A DNA stretch of 7,203 nt, taken from assembly GCA_025353525.1 (NCBI GenBank), contig JANXOO010000930.1, positions 1 through 7,203 of the forward strand. Direction: 5' to 3'. Shown piece by piece: positions 1 through 7,203 of the stretch (position 1 is its first letter; every line of letters begins with the position of its first letter). The position numbers and the translations under genes are program-made. The notes beneath the pieces are model-generated. The model ran no database searches. It was not told where the DNA came from and saw nothing but the letters and a program-made list of their open reading frames with translations. This stretch comes from Schlesneria sp. Lineage in GTDB: Bacteria; Planctomycetota; Planctomycetia; Planctomycetales; Planctomycetaceae.

Positions 1-29
1 TTGTACCCGCAGCCGGAATCACGCTTCAT
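1..29 (-). CDS. Possible start of a fourth operon gene (5' fragment only)
   Basis: An ATG at 29..27 overlaps the TGA stop of the mdtC-like gene (28..26) as ATGA, exactly as at the two other junctions of this operon. The frame stays open to the window edge for nine codons and reads [10 protein letters not shown] basic start of this kind could open a signal peptide, but nothing more is visible. In related operons (muxABC-opmB, and many mdtABC-like loci) an outer-membrane channel gene of the TolC/NodT family follows, so that is the natural guess, made from context only. No strong Shine-Dalgarno sequence precedes the ATG: the upstream minus-strand bases read AGAAAACCCGTTTT, so translation would rely on coupling to mdtC. 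A GTG at 22..20 in the same region is a less attractive alternative. The ATGA could also be chance. Confidence 0.4.
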
Positions 30-3000
30 AAAACGGGTTTTCTGCGGCGCAGTCGATCGCACCACAAGCGAAAATGGTCGAGATACAAATAGACGACCGG
101 TGTCGTGTACAGCGTCAACATCTGACTGAAGATCAGTCCACCGACGATCGCAATTCCCATAGGCTGGCGCAACTCTGAACCGACCCCCGTTCCGAGCGCC
201 AGTGGCAGAGCACCCAGCAACGCGGCCAGTGTTGTCATCGTGATCGGACGGAATCGCAGAATGCATGCTTCAAAGATGGCTTCTTCGGGTGATTTCCCCC
301 GCTTGCGCTCTGCCTCCAGTGCAAAGTCGATCATCATGATCGCGTTCTTTTTGACAATTCCGATCAACAGCAGAATTCCAATCAGCGCCATCACATTCAG
401 TTCAGCTCCACACAGCCTGAGCGCCAAGAGCGCTCCAACACCCGCCGATGGAAGCGTCGACAGAATCGTAATCGGGTGAATATAACTCTCGTACAAAATG
501 CCCAGGACAATATAGACCGAGACCAGCGCCGCCAGAATCAGTAGCGGCTGGTTTCGCAACGAATCCTGAAATGCCTGAGCCGTTCCCTGAAATCGCCCCT
601 GGATGCTTTGCGGCATCCCCAAATCGCGCGAAATCTTTTCGATCCTCGGGACGACATCTCCCAGTGCCGTACCGGGCGCCAGGTTAAATGAAATCGTGAC
701 CGACGGGAATTGCCCCGAATGATTTGCGGACAAGGCCGAGTTGCCCGATGTCTGCCTGTACAACGTATTCAACGGAATCCGGGCGTTGTTCTGTCCGCGA
801 ACGAAGATATGCCGCAGCGAATCCGGATTCTGTGAAAATTCGGGTTCGACCTGCATCACGACCCGGTATTGATTCAGTGACTTGTACATGGTCGACACCT
901 GCCGCTGCCCGAAGGCGTCATACAGAGTGTTATCGATGTTTTCCATGCTGATTCCCAGTCGGGATGCGGTAGCGCGATCGACGTTCAGCCGCGTCTGCAA
1001 CCCCTTGATCTGCTGGTCCGAATTGACATCGACCAAACCCGCCAGACTTCGCATTTCACCCAGCAGCTTGACGCTCCACAGACTCAGTTCTTCCAGGCTG
1101 TCTCCCTTGAGCGTGTACTGGTACTGGGCGCTGCTGGCCCGTCCGCCAATCCGCAAATCCTGCACCGATTGCATGATCAGCGTTGCACCCGGAATCTTCA
1201 ACGAATTGTCGCGGATTCGCTTCATCACTCCTTCGGCTTTGATTTTTCGTTCGTCCAGCGGCTTCAACGCAACGAAAATCCTCGCCTTGTTGGAAGCTCC
1301 GCTTTGGCCGCCCGTCGAAGCCGTCATCGATGCGACGGCGGGATCTTCGCTGACAATCGCAGCGAATTGCCTGACAAGTCGCGCCATCGACTGAAACGAC
1401 GTATCCTGGTCTGCGATGATATCGCCCGTCATGCGACCTGTATCCTGCTGTGGAAAGAAGCCTGTCTGGGCAATCTTGTACAGGTAGACCGTCAATCCGA
1501 TCGTCGACAGCGTCACGACCATTGTCACCCTGTGATGCCGCAGAACCCAGGAGAGAGATCGTTCGTAAATGGCCAGGACACCGGCGAAAAGGGCCTCGCT
1601 GAATTGGCCAATCCGGCCGCTGCGCTGATCGTGCTTCGATTTCAACAAAAAGGCGCACATCATCGGGGCAGTTGTCAGCGAGACTGCCAGTGAAACGGCA
1701 ATTGCGACCGACAGTGTGACTGCGAACTCGCGGAACAAACGTCCGACGATTCCATTCATCAACAGGATCGGTATGAACACGGCGACGAGCGAGATACTGA
1801 TCGACAGAACAGTGAACCCGATCTCTTTGGCGCCCAGCAGTGATGCCTGCATCGGGGAGATCCCCTCTTCGATGTGGCGCATGATATTTTCGGTCACGAC
1901 AATCGCGTCATCAACGACGAATCCGGTCGCGATCGTCAGTGCCATCAGCGACAAGTTGTCCAGGCTATATCCTGCGAGATACATCACTCCGAATGTACCG
2001 ATCAGTGATACCGGTACGGCAACAGCAGGGATGATCGTCGCTCGCCAATCCCGAAGAAACACAAAAACCACCAGAATCACAAGTCCCACTGATATCATCA
2101 ACGTGAATTGAACGTCGGCCAGCGAGGCGCGAATCGTCGCCGTGCGGTCCATCACGATCGACAGATTCATATCGGCGGGGATCTGAGCTTCGAGTTGCGG
2201 CAACAGTTCGACAATTCTGTCGAACGTGGCGATGATGTTGGCGCCAGGTTGCCTGAAAATGGTTAACGTGATCGCGGGCTTGCCGTTCGGCACGCCTCCC
2301 GCCTTGTCATCAGCCAACCCGAATGCACGGATGTCTTCGACCGAATCGGTGACCGTCGCCAGGTCACGCAGTCGGACCGGGGCTCCGTTGCGATAGACCA
2401 CGATCAGGGGTTCGTACTCCGCCGCCGCCATCAACTGGTCAGTGGCGCCAATCGTCCACGAGTGCCGGTCGTCGGCAATCTGGCCTTTGGGTCGATTTGC
2501 GTTCGCCGAACCTAACGCAGCTCGAACGTCTTCGAGTCCGATCCCGAAATTGTTAAGGACTGTCGGATTCACATCGACCCGGACTGCAGGCGGCGAGCCA
2601 CCGAAGACCGAAACCTGACCGACACCCTGGACCTGCGAGATCCGCTGTTGCACGATCGTCGACGCCGCATCGTACATCATTCCCTTCGTGTATGTATCCG
2701 ACGTGAGTGCGAGAATCATGATCGGTGCGTCGACAGGATTGATCTTCCGCCAGGATGGGTTGTTCGGCAGGTTGGCCGGAAGTTGACCGCGAGCGGCGTT
2801 GATCGATGCCTGCACGTCTCTGGCAGCGGCATTGATATCGCGATCAAGGTCGAATTGCATCGTGATCGAAGTCGCTCCCAGCGAACTGGCCGATGTCATC
2901 TCCGAGATTCCGGCGATCCTGCCAAATTGCCGTTCGAGTGGCGTGGCGACAGCCGAAGCCATCGTTTCCGGACTGGCACCCGGCAAATTTGCATTGACGC

Positions 3001-3136
3001 TGAGCGACGGGAAATCGACCTGAGGCAACGACGAAACGGGCAAGTTGAAATACCCGAGTGCCCCGGCCAACGCGATGGCGACTGTCAGCAGCGTTGTCCC
3101 GACAGGTCGATGCACGAAAGGAGACGACAGACTCAT
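26..3136 (-). CDS. mdtC: MdtC-like RND multidrug efflux transporter, inner-membrane subunit (HAE1 family)
   Basis: Proton-driven drug exporter of the AcrB superfamily, 1036 residues against about 1025 for E. coli MdtC. It is expected to form a mixed trimer with the MdtB-like protein encoded just upstream. The layout is typical: TM1 at about 13-31, a periplasmic porter/docking region to about 340, TM2-TM6 at 343-498, TM7 near 538-556, a second periplasmic region to about 863, and TM8-TM12 to about 1018. The proton relay is intact: D409-D410 in [11 protein letters not shown]930 in IVKKNAIMM, and R963 in RFRPITMTT. Stretches such as [19 protein letters not shown] and [16 protein letters not shown] match MdtC rather than MdtB. 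The frame stays open upstream to a possible start at 3202, but I prefer ATG 3136. It gives the family-typical N-terminus [13 protein letters not shown], overlaps the mdtB stop as ATGA, and has GAGGAGG four bases upstream. Odd point: an extra loop of about seven to ten residues near 275-286. The subfamily is very sure; the substrates are not predictable. Confidence 0.96.
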   Translation of the reverse strand: MSLSSPFVHRPVGTTLLTVAIALAGALGYFNLPVSSLPQVDFPSLSVNANLPGASPETMASAVATPLERQFGRIAGISEMTSASSLGATSITMQFDLDRDINAAARDVQASINAARGQLPANLPNNPSWRKINPVDAPIMILALTSDTYTKGMMYDAASTIVQQRISQVQGVGQVSVFGGSPPAVRVDVNPTVLNNFGIGLEDVRAALGSANANRPKGQIADDRHSWTIGATDQLMAAAEYEPLIVVYRNGAPVRLRDLATVTDSVEDIRAFGLADDKAGGVPNGKPAITLTIFRQPGANIIATFDRIVELLPQLEAQIPADMNLSIVMDRTATIRASLADVQFTLMISVGLVILVVFVFLRDWRATIIPAVAVPVSLIGTFGVMYLAGYSLDNLSLMALTIATGFVVDDAIVVTENIMRHIEEGISPMQASLLGAKEIGFTVLSISISLVAVFIPILLMNGIVGRLFREFAVTLSVAIAVSLAVSLTTAPMMCAFLLKSKHDQRSGRIGQFSEALFAGVLAIYERSLSWVLRHHRVTMVVTLSTIGLTVYLYKIAQTGFFPQQDTGRMTGDIIADQDTSFQSMARLVRQFAAIVSEDPAVASMTASTGGQSGASNKARIFVALKPLDERKIKAEGVMKRIRDNSLKIPGATLIMQSVQDLRIGGRASSAQYQYTLKGDSLEELSLWSVKLLGEMRSLAGLVDVNSDQQIKGLQTRLNVDRATASRLGISMENIDNTLYDAFGQRQVSTMYKSLNQYRVVMQVEPEFSQNPDSLRHIFVRGQNNARIPLNTLYRQTSGNSALSANHSGQFPSVTISFNLAPGTALGDVVPRIEKISRDLGMPQSIQGRFQGTAQAFQDSLRNQPLLILAALVSVYIVLGILYESYIHPITILSTLPSAGVGALLALRLCGAELNVMALIGILLLIGIVKKNAIMMIDFALEAERKRGKSPEEAIFEACILRFRPITMTTLAALLGALPLALGTGVGSELRQPMGIAIVGGLIFSQMLTLYTTPVVYLYLDHFRLWCDRLRRRKPVL
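318..349. repeat. Copy in mdtC of a 32-base identical block shared with mdtB
   Basis: These 32 bases are identical to 3434..3465 in the same orientation. They encode most of [11 protein letters not shown] in TM10, including the proton-relay lysine K930. The block belongs to a longer C-terminal region that aligns without gaps at a constant offset of 3116 bases between the two transporter genes. For example, the 20 bases at 522-541 recur exactly at 3638-3657. This is paralogy within genes, not a mobile repeat. Confidence 0.85.
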
Positions 3137-6100
3137 ACCGCCTCCTCGGACAATGGCCCTGTTGTCCCGAACCCAAGCCGCGTCTGCAGCCAGTCGAACC
3201 ACAGATAAATCACAGGAGTTGTATAGAGTGTGAGGATCTGGCTGAAAATCAAACCGCCAATAATCGTGATCCCCAGCGGACGGCGCAACTCGGAACCGAC
3301 GCCATTCCCCACCGCAAGTGGCACAGCCCCCAGAAGCGCCGCCATCGTCGTCATCATGATCGGTCTGAATCGCAGTAAACAGGCTTCATAGATCGCATCG
3401 TAAGGCGACTTGCCTCGGGTCCGCTGCGCGTCGAGTGCAAAGTCGATCATCATGATCGCGTTCTTCTTTACGATCCCGATTAACAGAATGATTCCGATTA
3501 GTGCAATGACGCTCAGCTCATTCCGGCACAACAGCAAAGCGAGCAATGCTCCGACACCCGCTGAGGGCAACGTCGAAAGAATCGTGATCGGATGAATGTA
3601 ACTTTCGTACAGGACTCCCAGCACGATGTAAACCGTCACCAGCGCCGCCAGAATCAGGATTGAAGTATTTCTGAGCGATGCCTGAAACGCTTCGGCTGTC
3701 CCCTGAAACCCCGCCACAATTCCTGGCGGCAACCCGATTTCGCTTCGGACACGGGCAATCGCTTCGACCGCTTCGCCCAGTGAGACGCCGGGTGCAAGGT
3801 TGAACGAGATGGTGACAACAGGAAACTGCCCCTGATGATTCACCGTCAGCGGAGTTGTTGAATCTTCGATTCGAGTGAAGCTGTTCAGCGGTACCATCCC
3901 CCCCGCCGGAGAACGGATATAGATCTCTTGAATATTCAGCGGGGTGCGTTTGAATTCCGGTTTCACTTCAAGTACCAGTCGGTACTGGTTCAACTGCGTA
4001 AACATGATCGAAATCTGCCGCTGACCGAAGGCATCGTAGAGTGCATCGTCGATCATTTGCGGAGTGATCCCCATCCGCGATGCGGTATCGCGGTCGATGA
4101 CGACTTTCGCCAGCAATCCGAAGTTCAACTGGTCGCTGTTGACATCCCGCAGTTGAGGCAATTCCTGTAACCGGTTGACGAATCGCGGACCCCATTCACC
4201 CAGTTCCGTCGCGTCCGGATCTTCCAGGCTGTACTGGTATTGCGTGCGACTGATGCGCGTTTCAATCGTCAGATCCTGGATCGGCTGCATAAACAGCGTA
4301 ATGCCCTCGACCGAAGCCAGTCGCGGCTGCAGTCGCCGTATTACTTCGGCGGCGCTGATTTGCCGCTCGTCGAGCGATTTGAGATTGATCTGGATCCGTC
4401 CGCTGTTCAGAGTTGTATTCGTGCCGTCGATTCCGATGAAGCTCGACAGACTCTCAACAGCCGGGTCCGCAAGAATCACCCGATTCAGTTCCAGTTGCCG
4501 CTCGGCCATCGCGGTGAATGAAATGTTTTGCGGTGCGTCCGAGATCCCCAAAATGACGCCGGTGTCCTGAACGGGAAAGAATCCCCTGGGGACGATGGTA
4601 TAAAGAAAGACCGTCGCCATGATCGTTGCCAATGAAACGAACTGTGTCAGGGTTTGATGCCGCAACACAACGGTCAGCGTCTTGCCATATAACCAGATCA
4701 CCCCGTCGAACGCCGCTTCGGATGCAGCATACAGCCGACTGTGTTGTGACTTTGGCTTGTGACGCAACAGCGTTGCACACATCATCGGCGTCAGCGTTAA
4801 CGACACAACGGCGGACAACAGAATTGTCACGCTGAGCGTGACGGCAAATTCACGGAACAGACGTCCGACAATGTCACCCATAAACAAAAGCGGGATCAGC
4901 ACCGCGATCAGCGAGACGCTCAGCGAGACAATCGTAAACCCGATTTGTTCAGATCCTTTGAGGGCCGCGTCGAGTGGCGAATCGCCTTCTTCGAGATACC
5001 GCATAATGTTTTCGACCATCACAATCGCATCATCGACGACAAAACCGGTCGAAATCGTCAGCGCCATCAATGTCAGGTTGTTCAGACTGTATTGCAGCAG
5101 GTACATCACTCCGAACGTTCCGACCAGCGACAGCGGTACGGCAACGCTGGGGATAATCGTTGCGGAAAAATTGCGCAGAAAAACAAAGATCACGAATACG
5201 ACCAGACCGATCGTCATCATCAATTCGTATTGAACGTCTTCGACCGACGCGCGGATCGTGATCGTGCGGTCGGTCAGGATCTTGATGGAAATCGCCGCCG
5301 GAAGTGTTTCCTGCAGTTGGGGCAACAGTGATTTCACACGATCGACGACATCGATGATGTTCGCACCGGGTTGACGCTGGATGTTCAGAATGACAGCGGG
5401 CGTATCATTCATCCATGCCGCCTGACGCACGTTTTCGGCACCGTCGATCACATCAGCGACCTCGGTCAGTTTGACCGGAGCATCGTGTCGGTACGCGACG
5501 ATCAATTGTCGGTATTGATCGCTGGTCAACAGTTGATCATTCGCTCCGATCGTGTACGCCTGCCGGCTTCCGTCGAAACTTCCCTTGGCCTGGTTCACAT
5601 TCGCCGCCGCCAATGCGATCCGCAAATCCTCAAGGTTCAGTCCGAGTGCCGAGAGCGCCATCGGATTGGCCTGGACGCGGATGGCCGGTTTCTGACCGCC
5701 GCTCAGGCTGACCATTCCCACCCCGCTCAGTTGTGAGATCTTCTGAGCCAGCCTTGTATCGGCCAGATCCTCGACCTTCGACAGCGGAAGGGTTTCGGAC
5801 GACAAAGCCAATGTCAGGATCGGCGCATCTGCGGGATTTGTCTTCGTATAGATCGGCGGATTGGGCAAATCGCGAGGAAGGAAGTTGGAAGCGACATTGA
5901 TGGCCGCCTGAACCTGTTGTGCGGCGACATCGATATTGAGCTCGAGCGCGAACCGCAACGTAATCACCGAACAGCCTTCGGAACTGGACGACGTCATCTG
6001 AGTCAATCCGGGGACCTGCCCGAACTGTCGTTCCAGCGGCGCAGTGACCGACGATGTCATCACATCGGGCCCCGCACCCGGATAGAACGTCACCACTTGA

Positions 6101-6234
6101 ACGGTCGGGTAGTCGACTTGCGGCAGAGCCGACACGGGGAGCACATGGTAAGCGACAATTCCGGAAAGCAGGATCGCTACCATCAACAATACTGTCGCGA
6201 CCGGCCGCAGAATGAATGGCCGGGACGGATTCAT
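3133..6234 (-). CDS. mdtB: MdtB-like RND multidrug efflux transporter, inner-membrane subunit (HAE1 family)
   Basis: Second RND pump subunit, 1033 residues against 1040 in E. coli MdtB, and complete. The N-terminus ([20 protein letters not shown]) and motifs such as [49 protein letters not shown] and [19 protein letters not shown] are diagnostic of MdtB. Order of parts: TM1 at about 11-30; porter and docking subdomains to 335; TM2-TM6 at 336-490; TM7 near 530-549, ending at [11 protein letters not shown]; the second porter/docking half to about 856; TM8-TM12 to about 1015. The proton-relay residues are D401-D402 in TM4, K924 in TM10 and R957 in TM11. By homology, it captures substrate from the periplasm or outer membrane leaflet in a heterotrimer with MdtC and passes it through MdtA to an outer-membrane channel. 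ATG 6234 overlaps the adaptor stop as ATGA and is preceded by GAAGGGGG four bases upstream. The gene overlaps mdtC by four bases at its end. I see no frameshift or missing key residue. Confidence 0.97.
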   Translation of the reverse strand: MNPSRPFILRPVATVLLMVAILLSGIVAYHVLPVSALPQVDYPTVQVVTFYPGAGPDVMTSSVTAPLERQFGQVPGLTQMTSSSSEGCSVITLRFALELNIDVAAQQVQAAINVASNFLPRDLPNPPIYTKTNPADAPILTLALSSETLPLSKVEDLADTRLAQKISQLSGVGMVSLSGGQKPAIRVQANPMALSALGLNLEDLRIALAAANVNQAKGSFDGSRQAYTIGANDQLLTSDQYRQLIVAYRHDAPVKLTEVADVIDGAENVRQAAWMNDTPAVILNIQRQPGANIIDVVDRVKSLLPQLQETLPAAISIKILTDRTITIRASVEDVQYELMMTIGLVVFVIFVFLRNFSATIIPSVAVPLSLVGTFGVMYLLQYSLNNLTLMALTISTGFVVDDAIVMVENIMRYLEEGDSPLDAALKGSEQIGFTIVSLSVSLIAVLIPLLFMGDIVGRLFREFAVTLSVTILLSAVVSLTLTPMMCATLLRHKPKSQHSRLYAASEAAFDGVIWLYGKTLTVVLRHQTLTQFVSLATIMATVFLYTIVPRGFFPVQDTGVILGISDAPQNISFTAMAERQLELNRVILADPAVESLSSFIGIDGTNTTLNSGRIQINLKSLDERQISAAEVIRRLQPRLASVEGITLFMQPIQDLTIETRISRTQYQYSLEDPDATELGEWGPRFVNRLQELPQLRDVNSDQLNFGLLAKVVIDRDTASRMGITPQMIDDALYDAFGQRQISIMFTQLNQYRLVLEVKPEFKRTPLNIQEIYIRSPAGGMVPLNSFTRIEDSTTPLTVNHQGQFPVVTISFNLAPGVSLGEAVEAIARVRSEIGLPPGIVAGFQGTAEAFQASLRNTSILILAALVTVYIVLGVLYESYIHPITILSTLPSAGVGALLALLLCRNELSVIALIGIILLIGIVKKNAIMMIDFALDAQRTRGKSPYDAIYEACLLRFRPIMMTTMAALLGAVPLAVGNGVGSELRRPLGITIIGGLIFSQILTLYTTPVIYLWFDWLQTRLGFGTTGPLSEEAV
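3141..3147 (-). promoter_or_regulatory. Ribosome binding site of mdtC
   Basis: On the minus strand GAGGAGG ends four bases (CGGT) before ATG 3136, inside the last codons of mdtB. This near-perfect anti-Shine-Dalgarno match decides the mdtC start in favour of 3136 over the upstream in-frame start at 3202. Together with the ATGA overlap it suggests efficient reinitiation, which would help keep the two pump subunits in balance. Confidence 0.85.
3434..3465. repeat. Copy in mdtB of the 32-base identical block shared with mdtC
   Basis: Partner of the block at 318..349. It covers the TM10 codons of the mdtB-like gene around K924. Identity includes third codon positions, whereas flanking sequence shows many synonymous differences. 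Either chance plus strong protein constraint, or recent gene conversion, could explain it. Confidence 0.85.
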
Positions 6235-7203
6235 AGGGCCCCCTTCTTGCGGGTCTCTTTCGCGGCATCGTTTCCTGGCCCGGACTTCGAACCGTCAGGT
6301 GCTGACTTCGTGTCTTTGGCCGATTCCTTGTCTTTCTCTTTTTTCTTTTCGCTTTCTCGCGTGGTTGTTCGGGTTCCTGGTTTCAGTTTGTCGACCCCAT
6401 CAGTCACGACAATATCACCCGGCTTCAACCCCGACTGGATCAAAGTCTCGGCACCTTCTACGAGTCCGACAGTGACGTTTTTTACTTCGACCGTTTCATC
6501 GTCCTTGACGGCATAAACGAAAACACCGTTTGGACCACGCTGTATCGCGGCACTCGGGACGACAACAGCATCGCGACGAGTGTCGACCAGCAATCGGGCA
6601 TTCACGAACTGATTTGGAAACAGCAGGCTGTCTTCATTGTCGAAGACCGCCTTCAATCGCACTGTCCCCGTTGTGGCGTCGACCTGATTGTCGATTGCCG
6701 CCAGTTTCCCCGACGCCAGTTTCGTTTTGAAGTCGCGATCATAAGCATCAACCGCCAGTTCTGGTCCTGAAACGAGTGGCTTCTGAACCCGAACAATGTC
6801 GTCCTGTGGAATCGTGAAAATCAGCGCGATCGGTTGCAGTTGAGTGATCACCGCCAGGCCGACAGGATCGTTTGCGCGGACAATATTCCCCTGATCGACC
6901 AGCCGCAGTCCGATCCGTCCGCTGATCGGTGCAATGATATGGCAATATTTCAACTGCAACCTGGCATTCTCGATCGCCGCCTGATCGGACTGAATGGCTC
7001 CTGCCATCTGTTGCACGAGTGCCTGTTGCTCGTCGACCTGCTGCGGTGAGATCGATTTGGAAGCGATCAGCGGCTGATATCGCTTGAGCGTGAAGTCAGC
7101 CGATTTCAGCGTCGCTTCGTCCCGAGCGAGTTGCCCTTCGGCCTGTTGTAATTGCACGTCGAATGGACGTCGGTCAATCTCCGCCAGAAGATCTCCCTCC
7201 TTG
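6231..7203 (-). CDS. mdtA: MdtA-like periplasmic adaptor (membrane fusion protein), 5' end cut by the window
   Basis: Adaptor subunit that links the RND trimer to the outer-membrane channel across the periplasm. 323 codons are visible and the frame runs off the right edge. About 90-110 N-terminal residues, including any signal or lipoprotein peptide, are missing. A GTG at 7157..7155 lies inside the gene and is not its start: the 15 codons before it read [15 protein letters not shown], the classic end of the first lipoyl half. Visible order: lipoyl half 1 (residues 1-15); alpha-helical hairpin (about 16-85, [36 protein letters not shown]); lipoyl half 2 (about 86-108, [18 protein letters not shown]); beta-barrel (about 110-200, with [14 protein letters not shown] and [14 protein letters not shown]); membrane-proximal domain to about 278 ([29 protein letters not shown]). 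The remaining 42-45 residues are a charged Lys/Glu/Asp/Ser tail without a family domain. The stop overlaps the mdtB start. Confidence 0.95.
   Translation of the reverse strand, partial: KEGDLLAEIDRRPFDVQLQQAEGQLARDEATLKSADFTLKRYQPLIASKSISPQQVDEQQALVQQMAGAIQSDQAAIENARLQLKYCHIIAPISGRIGLRLVDQGNIVRANDPVGLAVITQLQPIALIFTIPQDDIVRVQKPLVSGPELAVDAYDRDFKTKLASGKLAAIDNQVDATTGTVRLKAVFDNEDSLLFPNQFVNARLLVDTRRDAVVVPSAAIQRGPNGVFVYAVKDDETVEVKNVTVGLVEGAETLIQSGLKPGDIVVTDGVDKLKPGTRTTTRESEKKKEKDKESAKDTKSAPDGSKSGPGNDAAKETRKKGAL
6234..6359 (-). other. Low-complexity charged C-terminal tail of the MdtA-like adaptor
   Basis: The last 42 residues of the adaptor begin [20 protein letters not shown] and continue with Lys, Asp, Ser, Gly and Pro until KETRKKGAL. 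On the DNA this gives a nearly pure purine run on the minus strand (pyrimidine on the plus strand) at about 6329-6358. From memory, E. coli MdtA ends in a shorter, less lysine-rich tail after its membrane-proximal domain. The segment is likely disordered in the periplasm. It might lie along the membrane or the RND periplasmic surface, but no function can be read from the sequence. Confidence 0.8.
6239..6246 (-). promoter_or_regulatory. Ribosome binding site of mdtB
   Basis: On the minus strand GAAGGGGG ends four bases (CCCT) before ATG 6234. It lies inside the last codons of the adaptor gene (the Lys-Lys-Gly stretch). It is weaker than the mdtC site because it lacks a full GGAGG, but it is purine-rich and placed usefully, so it supports 6234 as the mdtB start. 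Confidence 0.65.

Noticed and set aside
1..25. Transcription terminator after mdtC.
   Set aside because: The 25 bases left of the mdtC stop show no stem-loop followed by a T-run on the minus strand, and the ATGA overlap suggests the operon continues.
882..1394. Plus-strand open frame of 170 codons opposite mdtC, and similar long antisense frames (for example 2648-3208 and 5917-6516).
   Set aside because: They lie opposite well-supported transporter or adaptor genes. Their products are rich in Arg, Ser, His and Cys without recognisable domains, and they fit the codon shadow of a moderate-GC gene.
1056..1658. Minus-strand open frame of 200 codons in another frame inside mdtC, and others such as 5630-6268.
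   Set aside because: They are out-of-frame shadows of intact RND genes. Their arginine-rich products match no family I know, and the main frame has no interruption there that would suggest a frameshift.
6337..6350. The minus-strand run AAAAAAG in the adaptor tail as a programmed -1 frameshift site.
   Set aside because: The zero frame reads AAG AAA AAA GAG, so the heptamer is not in the X-XXY-YYZ phase required. No downstream hairpin is evident, and the main frame continues to a proper stop overlapping mdtB.
7155..7157. GTG as the start of the adaptor gene.
   Set aside because: The codons upstream to the window edge encode the conserved lipoyl-domain motif GDLLAEID, so the gene starts outside the window and this valine is internal.
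26..7203. A previously undescribed system in the window.
   Set aside because: All three readable genes match the known MdtABC/MuxABC pump end to end with intact motifs. No extra gene, RNA or repeat array is left unexplained apart from the edge fragment.

Overview
The window is an almost gap-free stretch of one operon on the minus strand. It encodes a heteromeric RND multidrug efflux pump of the MdtABC (MuxABC) type. In transcription order (right to left) it holds three genes. The first is the 3' part of a periplasmic adaptor, mdtA-like, cut by the right edge of the window. The second is a complete inner-membrane RND transporter, mdtB-like, of 1033 residues. The third is a complete RND transporter, mdtC-like, of 1036 residues from the start I prefer. 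The last 29 bases at the left edge may hold the first codons of a fourth gene, plausibly the outer-membrane channel, but too little is visible to name it.

Layout: adaptor 7203..6231, mdtB 6234..3133, mdtC 3136..26, possible next gene from 29 leftward off the window. Each junction is a 4-base ATGA overlap, in which the stop TGA of one gene shares bases with the ATG of the next. Purine-rich ribosome binding sites lie inside the upstream gene at the mdtB and mdtC starts. This arrangement points to one polycistronic mRNA and translational coupling. No stretch of more than 300 bases lacks a gene. I see no promoter, terminator, tRNA, rRNA, CRISPR array, insertion sequence or attachment site. The operon promoter must lie right of the window.

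How the parts work together, from family knowledge: MdtB and MdtC form a mixed trimer in the inner membrane that captures substrates and is driven by proton influx. MdtA bridges this trimer to a TolC-like outer-membrane channel. Both transporters keep the proton-relay residues (Asp-Asp in TM4, Lys in TM10, Arg in TM11), so both look functional.

Organism: a Gram-negative (diderm) bacterium with moderate GC, in the mid-50s percent by eye. Base usage rich in TCGA and GATC and the lysine/glutamate-rich tail on the adaptor made me think of Planctomycetota, but this is a weak impression. The protein families are spread across Proteobacteria, Planctomycetota and other phyla. I do not see a new biological system here. 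The points worth a second look are the ATGA chain reaching the window edge, the unusually similar C-terminal parts of the two transporters, the charged adaptor tail, and a small loop insertion in MdtC.
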